A stretch of DNA of 64,000 bases from assembly GCA_014799385.1 (NCBI GenBank), contig JAAVIC010000001.1, positions 1 to 64,000 on the forward strand, read 5' to 3'. This DNA is from Oscillospiraceae bacterium. GTDB taxonomy: Bacteria > Bacillota > Clostridia > Oscillospirales > Ruminococcaceae. Below the pieces are notes generated by a model that was not told where the DNA came from, searched no databases, and saw only the letters and a program-made list of their open reading frames with translations. This document shows, in pieces, positions 50,217 through 58,779 of the stretch (position 1 is its first letter; every line of letters starts with the position of its first letter). The translations under genes and the position numbers were made by a program.

Positions 50217-52244
50217 CTAGAAAGCGGGCAAATCCACCTTGAAATCCTTATCGGCGCAGATATTCACACCATTCTCGGGAATCTCCGCCTCATCGGGTAG
50301 AAAGTACACCGCCAATCTCGCGGGGGTTTGCGGCGGATTCAGCATTCTGCCGCGATACAGCACGATATCCACAGCAGTTTCGACATCGGAAACCGTCGCA
50401 GAACCGACTGACAAATTGCCTACCACGAGCATATCCGCCTCGGGGGCAGCGACAACAGGCAGCTCCGGAAGCAGCTTTTCCGTCAGTTCATTTGCGTATA
50501 TCACATCGATTTTCACCATCTCGGACAGCTCACGAAGAGCCAGCGAACCGCTGTAATCGGCATTTGGCGCAGCTATACATACAACATTCACCGCGCCGTG
50601 CGCGCGAAGGCACTGCGAAATGTCATCGGCAAGTCCGCCTCCGCCGCCCGATATGTACACCGCCGCTGTGCTCCCGCGCATTATGACCGCCGCGGAGGTC
50701 ACATAATCCCCCACAAAGCGGATCTCATGACGGTTGAATATCATCTCCTGCGCAATAACCAACGAGCAGAGCAAGGAAATCACCGTGCAGCGTATCATCG
50801 GCTTAAACAGTCTGATTCTGCCAAATGCGGCAATGGAAATCAACACCGCGCAAGCCAACGGAAACAGCCACGAGCCGACAGAGTCCATATTGATATACAT
50901 CAGCCTCCACTTTCCGAAAAAGCGGATAGTCGCCGCCGCTATGCGCATTGACCACTCGATCGGAACGGTGAAGACCCACAGCCCCGTCACTGCCGCCGCT
51001 GCCATTGATACCATCGCCGCAACCATCAGCGGAGCGAGAATCAGCGTTACGACCGCCCCGAGCATCGAAACACCGCCAAATATTGCCGCGCTTAGCGGCG
51101 CGGTACAAAGTACGGCGCTTATCGAGATCGTCATTGCCCTCACCGGGAGATTCAGCCATTCCGCGCGTTCAGGAATCCTCATCATGAGTCTGTCCGCAAG
51201 TTTTGGACCTACCACGCCCGCGCCGAACACTCCCATCACGGACATTGCAAATCCCACATCAAGGATATTCTGCGGACGAAACACCGTAATCAGGATAATT
51301 GTCACGCACAGCGAATTAAGCGTATCGGCTCTGCGTTTGAAAAATCCCGCCAGACCGCCTATAAAGAACATCGTAGACGCGCGAATCACGGATTTTGTAG
51401 GTCCGAAAAACAATATTCCGCTGAATGCCAGCACCAATGAAAACACAGACTTCACTCTGCGGCGATCTTCCGACACCATCTCAAGAAGTGCTGCGGACAA
51501 TATCGCAAAATGCGCTCCCGAAACCGCCGTGTAGTGTAAAGCGCCGCACACACGCATATTATCTTCCAGTGACGCCGAAAGTCCGTTGTCGATTCCCAAC
51601 AGCATAGACTGCATAAGCATTTGCGAATCTCCCGACCCGGAGGATAGAAAATCGTTAAACAAGCCTCTGCGAAGAGCTTTTATTGCCCGAGATACCCGCC
51701 TTCCACCCGAGGAAACCGGTATAAACTCCGTAATCTCGCCCTCCAACAAAATTCCGTTCGAGAGAACAAAAACCATATCGTTCTTGACAGGCTCGGTAAC
51801 GTCTATCGTTGCGATAACGCGCTGACCCTCTTCCAGGATGTCGCTGCAGACAAGACCCATTATAACATCGATTCCGTTAATTTTTCCGTGCGCCACCATC
51901 AGCCTTACTCCATCGCGCGTTAGAGTAACATCGGTGACCTCGATTTCGGTTGTGACTGTTTCCCCCGAAATTCGGGCAACCGGCAAAGCGACGCTTTTTA
52001 TCCACACAAGCATCGAAGCGATCCCGAATACTGCCGAAATCGTGCAGATACACAACGTGTTACGTTTTGACACAAGAAAAACCGTAACGAAAATCAAGAC
52101 CGCAATCGAAATTACCGAGGCAACATCGCCGAAAAGAAATGCCAACAGCATTCCCGCCGCCATAGGCGGAGCAATTTTCACCGACAACAGCGAAAGCCTC
52201 CCCATATCGGCGGATCTCAGCTGTCGGATATCAGCCTTGTTCAA
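50217..52244 (-). CDS. comEC: ComEC/Rec2-like DNA uptake channel
   Basis: 675 residues, many TM helices. The N-terminal OB-like region (about 85-165) is followed by the competence domain (about 200-480), whose signature here is LHYTAVSGAHFAILSA and FVFGPTKSVIRAS-like FFGPTKSVIRASTMFFI. The C-terminal beta-lactamase-like domain (about 530-675) is degenerate: the usual HxHxDH motif is APNADYSG, so nuclease activity there is unlikely. The apparent start is TTG 52244, seven bases after ebfC; an ATG at 52205 is an alternative. It probably moves single-stranded DNA across the membrane. Confidence 0.85.
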   Translation of the reverse strand: MNKADIRQLRSADMGRLSLLSVKIAPPMAAGMLLAFLFGDVASVISIAVLIFVTVFLVSKRNTLCICTISAVFGIASMLVWIKSVALPVARISGETVTTEIEVTDVTLTRDGVRLMVAHGKINGIDVIMGLVCSDILEEGQRVIATIDVTEPVKNDMVFVLSNGILLEGEITEFIPVSSGGRRVSRAIKALRRGLFNDFLSSGSGDSQMLMQSMLLGIDNGLSASLEDNMRVCGALHYTAVSGAHFAILSAALLEMVSEDRRRVKSVFSLVLAFSGILFFGPTKSVIRASTMFFIGGLAGFFKRRADTLNSLCVTIILITVFRPQNILDVGFAMSVMGVFGAGVVGPKLADRLMMRIPERAEWLNLPVRAMTISISAVLCTAPLSAAIFGGVSMLGAVVTLILAPLMVAAMVSMAAAAVTGLWVFTVPIEWSMRIAAATIRFFGKWRLMYINMDSVGSWLFPLACAVLISIAAFGRIRLFKPMIRCTVISLLCSLVIAQEMIFNRHEIRFVGDYVTSAAVIMRGSTAAVYISGGGGGLADDISQCLRAHGAVNVVCIAAPNADYSGSLALRELSEMVKIDVIYANELTEKLLPELPVVAAPEADMLVVGNLSVGSATVSDVETAVDIVLYRGRMLNPPQTPARLAVYFLPDEAEIPENGVNICADKDFKVDLPAF

Positions 52245-52250
52245 GCGTGA

Positions 52251-52601
52251 TTAAAACAGTCCCGGCATTGAAACCCCGCCGGTTACTTTCTCCATCTCTG
52301 CCGCGCTGTAATCCTCAATCTCCTGTATGATTTCATTTACACCGCTGATGATCAGATCTTCAAGCATCTCCACGTCATCGGGATTAACAGCCTCGGGGCT
52401 GAGCTTTACGGACTTCAGCTTCTTATCGCCCGTCATAACAAGCTCCAACGCACCGCCGCCCACGGTCTTTGTAAATTCTTTCTGCTCCAACTCGCCCTGA
52501 ATGCGCGTGATGTCCTCCTGCATTTTCTGGGCTTTACGCACCATCTGATTCATATTCGATGCGCCTGCGTTCTGATATTCCTTAGGTAATCTGGACTTCA
52601 T
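52251..52601 (-). CDS. ebfC: YbaB/EbfC nucleoid-associated protein
   Basis: A 116-residue DNA-binding protein. The N-terminal NMNQMVRKAQKMQEDITRIQ helix and the middle VGGGALELVMTGDKKLKSVK strand are typical. It lies directly after dnaX as in most Firmicutes, but a leader repeat (copy K) with its own ribosome binding site separates the two. Confidence 0.93.
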   Translation of the reverse strand: MKSRLPKEYQNAGASNMNQMVRKAQKMQEDITRIQGELEQKEFTKTVGGGALELVMTGDKKLKSVKLSPEAVNPDDVEMLEDLIISGVNEIIQEIEDYSAAEMEKVTGGVSMPGLF

Positions 52602-52775
52602 AATCTTCTCCTTATCTAAATGGCAAATTCAAAACCGTGCAGATGAAATCCGCTTTGCGGATTTCATCTGCACTCGCTAAGCGACCCGCAACACCACTTC
52701 GTGGTGTTGCGCGCCGCTTGCGTTTTGAATTTGCACTAATCTCTTATAACTTGCTGTGAGTTATAACACGCCAAA
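52602..52775 (-). repeat. 5'-leader palindromic repeat, copy K
   Basis: In gene sense: GCGTGTTATAACTCACAGC, GTGCAAATTCAAAACGC arm, hairpin GCGCAACACCACGAAGTGG-type, terminal hairpin GTGCAGATGAAATCCGC, closing TTTTGAATTTGCCA and GATAAGGAG. The terminal hairpin core is identical to that of copy A, 52 kb away. Confidence 0.8.
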
Positions 52776-52838
52776 CTCACATCACCAATAGGTCGCTGTG
52801 GGATTTAACGTGCCGGAACTGCCGACCTATTTGCCGCC

Positions 52839-54530
52839 TTAATCTGTAACCTTAACCTCGACACCGAGCCGCTGTGCGTTCGCGAGGACGCGCTCCAATG
52901 GGCTAAGCTCCGATTCATTCTCGGGGGCTTCCCGCCGCTCGATCTGCATAGACACCGAAAACCCGAGAGCCTGCGAAATAATGCCGTTCAGCCGCGTCAG
53001 TTCCTCGTCCTTGGCATTATTAAGCAGCATTTGGTTGTCCGAGCGAACTATCAGCGTCTTTCCGCTAAGACTCGCCTCCGAATCCTTAAACATACTCGAC
53101 ACCATAATATCGCACTTTGAAACTGCCTCAGCCCACCGCTCGGAAGTGATCTCCGTAAGCGGCGGAAGTTCCGCTTGGGTGGGCGGTTCGGGAACATCTT
53201 CCGCGGGAGGTTCGGGCGGAATCTCATCTATGGGCGGCGGTTCGCCGATTGGAGGAGCTTCCTCCGCCGAATCGGACTTATCGTATTCCGCCATTAATTC
53301 GCGTGTTTTTTGAATATTTTTCCGCTGAACCGGCGTCAGCTGTTCCTCGGGAATCTCAATCTTCGGGATTTCCGGTTTCTCGGGGAACTTCACTGCCGGA
53401 GCGGGATTCACGACCGTCTTTACAACGGGGCTTGCCGCGCTTACGGAGTTGATTCCCGTACACATCTGCACCAGGCACATCTCCGCAACGATTTCCCGCT
53501 GCTTCACCTTGCCGATTCCGTCCGCGCATTGCCGCAGCAACGTCAGGCAGCGCAGAATCCCCTCAAGCGTGTACATTCCGCAGATACGCTCAACCTCCGC
53601 GTACTCATCGGGCAGTGCGGAGAGCAGATCCATCGCCTCGGGAGCGGTTTTATACAGCATTAAATCACGGAAGTGTCCCGAAAGCTCGTCCACAACCGCC
53701 GCAATGTCTTTAGAACCTTTGCGCAGCTCCCTCAGCAGCCGAATACAGCCCGCCGTATCCTTATTCGCGACCATCTCCGAAAACGCGAACAAATGCTTAT
53801 CCTCGGCAACTCCCGCGCAATCGCGAACGATCGCCGCAGTAATGTGCTTGTCCTCGGAAATGCAGCGGTCGAGAATCGACAGCGCGTCACGCATTCCACC
53901 GTCCGAAAGCCGCGAAATCAAATCCGCCGCGTCCGCGTCCAGAGCTACGTCCTCTTTTTCCGCGACTTCAAGCAGCCGCGCCGAGCTGTCCGCGATGTTC
54001 ACGCGCCGAAACTCAAACCTCTGACACCGCGACAAAATCGTTGGCAGCACCTTATGCAGCTCGGTGGTCGCGAGTATGAACTTCACATGGGGCGGAGGCT
54101 CTTCAAGCGTTTTAAGCAGCGCGTTGAACGCTTGTGAGGACAGCATATGCACCTCATCTATAATATACACGCGGTATTTGCAGCTTACGGGTGTGTAAGC
54201 CACTTCGTCCCGCAGTTGGCGCACATCGTCCACGCCGTTGTTGGAAGCTGCGTCCATCTCCACAATATCGGTGGACGAGCCGTCCAAAATCTCGCGGCAG
54301 CGTTCACACTCCAGGCACGGATTTCCGTCACGGGGATTCAGACAATTCACCGCCATCGCGAGGATTTTCGCGCAGGTGGTTTTCCCCGTTCCGCGCGACC
54401 CAGTGAACAAATACGCGTGACCGGCAGTCCCGGTCTTGACTTGGTTCTTAAGAGTAGTGGTGATATGCTCTTGCGAGATAACATCATCAAACGTCCGCGG
54501 ACGGTATTTCCGATACAACGCAAGATACAT
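52839..54530 (-). CDS. dnaX: DNA polymerase III subunits gamma/tau
   Basis: 563 residues. AAA+ clamp-loader ATPase with YRKYRPRTFDDVISQEH, Walker A GSRGTGKTTCAKI, zinc-binding CLNPRDGNPCLECERC, Walker B VYIIDEVHMLS and the SRC sensor LSRCQRFEF. The C-terminal tau-like part (about 370-563) has a Pro/Glu linker and a polymerase-binding-like end. The start at 54530 follows AAGGGG from leader repeat L1. A GTG three codons upstream overlaps that site. Confidence 0.95.
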   Translation of the reverse strand: MYLALYRKYRPRTFDDVISQEHITTTLKNQVKTGTAGHAYLFTGSRGTGKTTCAKILAMAVNCLNPRDGNPCLECERCREILDGSSTDIVEMDAASNNGVDDVRQLRDEVAYTPVSCKYRVYIIDEVHMLSSQAFNALLKTLEEPPPHVKFILATTELHKVLPTILSRCQRFEFRRVNIADSSARLLEVAEKEDVALDADAADLISRLSDGGMRDALSILDRCISEDKHITAAIVRDCAGVAEDKHLFAFSEMVANKDTAGCIRLLRELRKGSKDIAAVVDELSGHFRDLMLYKTAPEAMDLLSALPDEYAEVERICGMYTLEGILRCLTLLRQCADGIGKVKQREIVAEMCLVQMCTGINSVSAASPVVKTVVNPAPAVKFPEKPEIPKIEIPEEQLTPVQRKNIQKTRELMAEYDKSDSAEEAPPIGEPPPIDEIPPEPPAEDVPEPPTQAELPPLTEITSERWAEAVSKCDIMVSSMFKDSEASLSGKTLIVRSDNQMLLNNAKDEELTRLNGIISQALGFSVSMQIERREAPENESELSPLERVLANAQRLGVEVKVTD

Positions 54531-54534
54531 AATT

Positions 54535-54668
54535 TTCACCCCTTATTTTTTAATAGTAAATTGCGAATCGCGCAAACGAAAATTGCTTTGCAATTTTCGT
54601 TTGTGCTAGCCTGAGCGTCACGGCACACCGCGAAGCGGTATGCCGTGACGCTCGCTTTCGCAATTTGA
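54535..54668 (-). repeat. 5'-leader palindromic repeat, copy L1
   Basis: Hairpin with arms CACAAACGAAAATTGC, closing arms CGCAATTTAC and CGCAATTTG, and AAAAATAAGGGG as the dnaX ribosome binding site. Confidence 0.7.
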
Positions 54669-54815
54669 TGATTTTAATAGCAAATTCAAAACCGCAAAGA
54701 CGAGCTTTGCTCGCCTGAGTGCCGTATCACACCGTTTCACGGTGTGATACGGCACTCGCGTTTTGAATTTGCACCAGTCACCGTAACGCTGACGAGAATT
54801 ATAGTAAACTTAACG
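54669..54815 (-). repeat. 5'-leader palindromic repeat, copy L2 (tandem)
   Basis: In gene sense: ACTATAATTC, GTGCAAATTCAAAACGC, hairpin GTGCCGTATCACACCG and closing TTTTGAATTTGC. It lies directly upstream of L1. Confidence 0.7.
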
Positions 54816-54911
54816 TACTCCGCCACAGTGTTAATTGAGAAATTTCACACGATGTTACAGCGTTTCCCCAGGCAATAAAAATACGCAAAAAATCAATTTA
54901 CGCACAAAAAA

Positions 54912-55040
54912 ATGCTCTCGATTATGGGAACAGACTTGCTGCGGCACACAGGGCAATCCGCTTAATGCTGCTCGGTTCCCCGCCTGACATGGTTCACAGC
55001 GCTCTGTTGCACAGGGTCTGCCCCCATAATCGAAAGCATT
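54912..55040 (-). ncRNA. ffs: Signal recognition particle RNA
   Basis: Minus-strand RNA closed by a long stem (AATGCTTTCGATTATGGG with CCCATAATCGAGAGCATT). The apical domain has TGTCAGGCGGGGAACCG and AGCAGCATTAAG, the conserved GGAA-loop and asymmetric bulge that bind Ffh. The T-run after the stem (54912-54906) ends the transcript. It lies upstream of dnaX, as in many Firmicutes. Confidence 0.95.
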
Positions 55041-55080
55041 TGTACATTGTTTTGCCGACCATTCGACAAATTATATTTAT

Positions 55081-55109
55081 ATTATACTACACTTTTCCGA
55101 AAAAATCAA
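55081..55109 (-). promoter_or_regulatory. ffs promoter
   Basis: Minus-strand TTGATT (55109-55104) and TATAAT (55086-55081), 17-base spacer. Confidence 0.8.
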
Positions 55110-55159
55110 GGGGTTTTTGATTTTTTCTTGCATATATCGGAATTTTTTCGCGAAATATA

Positions 55160-55188
55160 TTGACAAAAAGCGGAAAATAGGATATAAT
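55160..55188 (+). promoter_or_regulatory. mgtE promoter
   Basis: TTGACA (55160-55165) and TATAAT (55183-55188), 17-base spacer; the resulting leader is about 370 bases. Confidence 0.85.
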
Positions 55189-55219
55189 AGTAGTAGTTGG
55201 CTGTTGATAGGCACAGTTT

Positions 55220-55345
55220 GGAACCTATGATTCAGAACAACGCTATGTGATACGACAAGCAAATTCAAAACGCGAGCGTTGCCGAGCACTGCAAAGCGGC
55301 ATTACAAGAGCGTGGTTTTGAATTTGCCATCAAAATAAGGGGTGA
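55220..55345 (+). repeat. 5'-leader palindromic repeat, copy M
   Basis: GCAAATTCAAAACGCGAGCG and CGTGGTTTTGAATTTGCCA arms, then AAAATAAGGGG. It precedes a GTG-started 40-codon ORF, not mgtE itself. Confidence 0.6.
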
Positions 55346-55350
55346 GGAAA

Positions 55351-55473
55351 GTGGCTAACCAATCAGGCGGTGACAATGCGGGAGTAGGGCGAAGTACGTG
55401 CGCTCGGTTATTTCACGCCATGCGCGGGTTCCGAAGGGTTTGCCGCTTTTCGGGAATGCTCGGCGCGGCTTGA
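55351..55473 (+). CDS. Possible 40-residue upstream ORF in the mgtE leader
   Basis: GTG start ten bases after AAGGGG of leader repeat M; encodes a basic peptide beginning (M)ANQSGGDNAGVGRS and rich in Arg and Gly. It lies in the mgtE leader before a possible attenuator hairpin (55497-55523). It could be a leader peptide or an unused frame. Confidence 0.35.
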   Translation: MANQSGGDNAGVGRSTCARLFHAMRGFRRVCRFSGMLGAA

Positions 55474-55496
55474 TTTAATCGAACATAGCGAGTACT

Positions 55497-55523
55497 CCCC
55501 CGCTCCATGGCAGGGGAATTTTT
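55497..55523 (+). terminator. Possible attenuator before mgtE
   Basis: CCCC and GGGG arms with inner GC pairs, followed by AATTTTT, 40 bases before the mgtE start. The stem is short. Confidence 0.4.
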
Positions 55524-55563
55524 CGTCCGTTTTTAAGATTATATGAAACGGAGGATCGTATCT

Positions 55564-57003
55564 ATGGAAGATGAAAAGAATACGGAAATTATTGGTCAAG
55601 CTGAGGGCGAAGTCGCCGTAAAGCCCGACTACGAAAGCGAGATCATCGAGATTGTCCGCGGTAATAACACTCCCATCGTTATGCGCAGCAAGCTCGAAAA
55701 TTACCACGAAAATGACATCGCCGAGGTCATTCAGCAGTTGTCGGCGGTCGAGCGGAAGAAACTCTGCCGCGTGTGTACAACAGAAATGTTGTCGCTGGTG
55801 TTCGAACACCTTGATGAGGAGTTGGCGGCGGCTTACCTGTGCGAGATGGATTTGATGAAAGCGGCGGCTGTTGTCGGCGCGTTGGAAACCGATACAGCCT
55901 CGTCTATCCTCCACGAGATTGACAAGGAACGCCGCGAGCTGCTTATTGACGCGCTCGAACCCGATACCAAAAAAGAGATTCGCTTGATTGCGTCCTTTGA
56001 CGATGACGAGATAGGCAGCCGTATGACAACCAACTGTATCGTTATCCGCGAGAATCTGGACGTTAAGGGCGCTATGAACGAGCTTGTGGCGCAGGCGGAG
56101 GAGAATGACAACATCTCCACGATTTTTGTCGTGGACGACAGCGAAACGTTCTACGGCGCAATTGACCTGAAAGATCTGATTATCGCACGCAAGGGCGACA
56201 GTCTTGAGAGCCTTATCGTAACTTCGTTCCCGTATGTATACGCAAATGAACAAATCGCGGACTGTATCGAGCGTCTGAAAGACTACTCTGAGGACTCGAT
56301 TCCCGTGTTGGACAATTCCAACAAGCTGCTTGGCGTAATCACCTCGCAGAACGTCATTGAGGTCGTTGATGACGAAATGGGCGAAGATTACGCGAAATTC
56401 GCGGGTTTGACCGCCGAGGAAGATTTACAGGAGCCGCTCTCGCTGTCAATCAAAAAGCGTCTGCCGTGGCTATTGGTGCTGCTCGGTCTGGGACTGATGG
56501 TTTCGGGCGTTGTGGGCGCGTTTGAAAAGGTCGTGGCGCAGCTTACCATTATAATGGCATTCCAGTCGCTGATTCTGGGAATGGCAGGAAATGTCGGAAC
56601 GCAGTCGCTGGCGGTTACAATCCGCGTGCTGATGGACGAAAACCTCACCGCCGCGCAAAAACTCCGACTGGTCGGAAAAGAAGTTCGCGCGGGGCTGTGC
56701 AACGGCTTGATTCTCGGAACATTGTCATTCGGACTGGTAGGTCTGTATATCTTCTTTTTCAAAGGTAAGTCGATCGGATTCTCATTTGCGGTATCGGGGT
56801 GTATTGGTTGTTCGATGATGCTGGCAATGCTGATTTCCGGCGCGGTGGGCACACTGATTCCGCTGTTCTTCAAGAAAATAAAAATCGACCCTGCTGTGGC
56901 TTCGGGACCGCTTATCAGCACGGTAAACGACCTTGTGGCGGTAGTTACCTATTACGGAATGAGCTGGATTCTGCTGATTAACGTGTTTGGATTTACGGGA
57001 TAA
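55564..57003 (+). CDS. mgtE: Magnesium transporter MgtE
   Basis: 479 residues: N-terminal superhelical domain (about 30-145), two CBS domains (about 155-275), then five TM helices (about 300-475). The channel signature PLISTVNDLVAVVTYYG is in the last helix pair, and GNVGTQSLAVTIR lies in TM2-3. The start at 55564 follows GGAGG; an ATG seven codons earlier overlaps it. Magnesium binding between the cytosolic domains gates transport in this family. The long leader suggests RNA-level control, but M-box motifs were not found. Confidence 0.95.
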   Translation: MEDEKNTEIIGQAEGEVAVKPDYESEIIEIVRGNNTPIVMRSKLENYHENDIAEVIQQLSAVERKKLCRVCTTEMLSLVFEHLDEELAAAYLCEMDLMKAAAVVGALETDTASSILHEIDKERRELLIDALEPDTKKEIRLIASFDDDEIGSRMTTNCIVIRENLDVKGAMNELVAQAEENDNISTIFVVDDSETFYGAIDLKDLIIARKGDSLESLIVTSFPYVYANEQIADCIERLKDYSEDSIPVLDNSNKLLGVITSQNVIEVVDDEMGEDYAKFAGLTAEEDLQEPLSLSIKKRLPWLLVLLGLGLMVSGVVGAFEKVVAQLTIIMAFQSLILGMAGNVGTQSLAVTIRVLMDENLTAAQKLRLVGKEVRAGLCNGLILGTLSFGLVGLYIFFFKGKSIGFSFAVSGCIGCSMMLAMLISGAVGTLIPLFFKKIKIDPAVASGPLISTVNDLVAVVTYYGMSWILLINVFGFTG

Positions 57004-57074
57004 CGGGAGATATTGGAAACCGCCGGAAATTTTGCATAATATTAAATCCGCTCCGATTGCTCGGAGCAGATAAT

Positions 57075-57734
57075 TTATTCAATCCCGACCAAGGACTTCA
57101 GAATCGCCGTTGCGTCTGCGGCGGTCACTTTGCCGTTCTGATCCATATCGGCATTTACGCTGCCCACATAGGAAAGTTCCATTATGCCCGTCAAATGTTT
57201 GAGGACTGCTGTTGCGTCCTCGGCATTCACCCTGCCGTCGCAATTTGCGTCGCCCTTTTTCCAAGTCGGAGTAGGTGTAGGTTCGGGAGTGGGCGTAGGT
57301 GTTGGTGTTGGGTTGGGGGCGGGATTAGGTTCGGAGTTGGGGTCAATTTTATCAAAGCCCACACCAACTTCTACTTTTTCTACGATTGCGTTTACGGGAA
57401 TTGCAAATGTATATTCCATTTTGTTGGTTGAGATGCCGTCATCTGCCTTTCCCCAAAAACAGTATAGTTCTGTGCCACGATGAAATATAGTGAAAAGAAC
57501 AATATAACAGCCGGGATCGGGTGTCACGGTTACGGTTACTTCTTCTCCCAAACTGATATTTTCAAGTTTGCTTACATTTATTGTTCCCGATGAGCCCGGT
57601 GACATACGGACATCGTTAACTTCGATGTCGTATGTGTTCGCCGCGTTTGCCGTTATCGTTGTGCCGAGTGAGCTTGCCGCAACGATTGCCGAAAGAGCGG
57701 CTGCCATAATTGATTTTTTACCTTTGAATTTCAT
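57075..57734 (-). CDS. Secreted protein with complete dockerin
   Basis: 219 residues. Signal peptide about 1-33 (ending TITANA). A beta-rich domain (about 35-140), then a PNPTPTPTPTPEPTPTP linker and a C-terminal dockerin with two calcium repeats (DANCDGRVNAEDATAVLK and DMDQNGKVTAADATAILK). The start at 57734 follows AGGAGG. No catalytic motif is visible. It should bind a cohesin such as those of surface scaffolds. The linker-dockerin DNA is near-identical to that of the next gene, suggesting duplication. Confidence 0.85.
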   Translation of the reverse strand: MKFKGKKSIMAAALSAIVAASSLGTTITANAANTYDIEVNDVRMSPGSSGTINVSKLENISLGEEVTVTVTPDPGCYIVLFTIFHRGTELYCFWGKADDGISTNKMEYTFAIPVNAIVEKVEVGVGFDKIDPNSEPNPAPNPTPTPTPTPEPTPTPTWKKGDANCDGRVNAEDATAVLKHLTGIMELSYVGSVNADMDQNGKVTAADATAILKSLVGIE

Positions 57735-57914
57735 TGTTTTCCCTCCTGTGAAAAAATCGAGTTTAGTTTCTTGCAAATGAGCATTTTCGCAAATTTGCGA
57801 ATTGAAACCCACTTTTATTAGACTGCTTTAACGAACAAAACCTCACACAATTTAACGAAACATTTCACGAATGTATGGGGAAAACCATAAACTATTGATA
57901 CTGCTTTTCCGAGT

Positions 57915-58469
57915 TTACGGATTGCCGACAAGCAGTTTTAGAATCGCCGTTGCGTCCTCGGCATTCACCCTGCCGTCGCAATTTGCGTCGCCCTTTTTCC
58001 AAGTTGGAGCGGGCTCGGGGTCGGGTGTGATTGGCTCGGGAGGATTTATCGGATTCACCGGAGTGATGGGTTCATCGGGGACAGTGACTACAGTTACAGT
58101 CATATTAGAAGTAATACCCCTAAAAGTATACGTGTAGCCTCGGACGGGACTACTCGTTCTCGAGGTCTTTGTTTCTCCATTATCATATTTCATAATGACT
58201 TTACTGACTTTATGTCCCTCATTAGCCCAGACCATTATATTAACCAATTGGCCGAATGTGTAGCTTGATATTTGGTTTCCCTCGGAATCAACAACCGTTA
58301 CATCCGCATTGCCGGTGTCGGCTATGTTAATGGAATAGGACTGCTGTCCATCATCGCTTTCGGTGCTGATGTCGGACACATCGGCTGATGCCGCTGTCAT
58401 TGCCGTGCCGAATGTACCCGTTGTGAGAGCCAAAGTCATCACAGCGGCAATTATTTTCTCGAATTTCAT
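57915..58469 (-). CDS. Secreted protein with half dockerin
   Basis: 184 residues. Signal peptide about 1-30 (AMTAASA), a beta-sandwich-like domain (about 35-130), a Pro-rich linker, then WKKGDANCDGRVNAEDATAI and LKLLVGNP, which is only the first dockerin repeat. The stop comes where the second repeat should start. The end matches the neighbouring gene almost base for base. It may be a truncated copy or use a partner for binding. Start at 58469. Confidence 0.8.
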   Translation of the reverse strand: MKFEKIIAAVMTLALTTGTFGTAMTAASADVSDISTESDDGQQSYSINIADTGNADVTVVDSEGNQISSYTFGQLVNIMVWANEGHKVSKVIMKYDNGETKTSRTSSPVRGYTYTFRGITSNMTVTVVTVPDEPITPVNPINPPEPITPDPEPAPTWKKGDANCDGRVNAEDATAILKLLVGNP

Positions 58470-58670
58470 CGTGATTTCCCCATATCCTCGGAATCTGTCA
58501 TCTGTGTTTACATCTGATATATACAGTGTAACACATCTGTTTCCGTTTGTCAAGTGGATATTGGGGATTAAAATCGTTCTATATCCAAAAATTTTAAGGG
58601 GAATTTGTGCATTTTGTAAAATTTTTCAAAAAATTTCAAAAAACATCTAGCAATTTGTGCAAATATCTGT

Positions 58671-58676
58671 TATAAT
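58671..58676 (+). promoter_or_regulatory. ppdK -10 region
   Basis: TATAAT at 58671-58676; a weak -35 TAGCAA lies 17 bases upstream. Confidence 0.6.
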
Positions 58677-58779
58677 AGTATACAGATAGTGGGTACGATA
58701 AAATGTAACCGCTAAAATGACGTTTTACTCCGTGCGCACGGAGTATGGCGTTAATTTCAAAATCAGGAGGAATATTCCA

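Noticed and set aside
55066-55072. An isolated 0A-box-like TTCGACA near the SRP RNA promoter
   Set aside because: Single site downstream of the -10 box with no tandem partner; likely chance.
55195-55560. M-box or yybP-ykoY riboswitch before mgtE
   Set aside because: GGTGAGG and GGGAGTAG fragments occur, but the conserved M-box GTTAGGTGAGGCTCC and the other conserved loops are missing.
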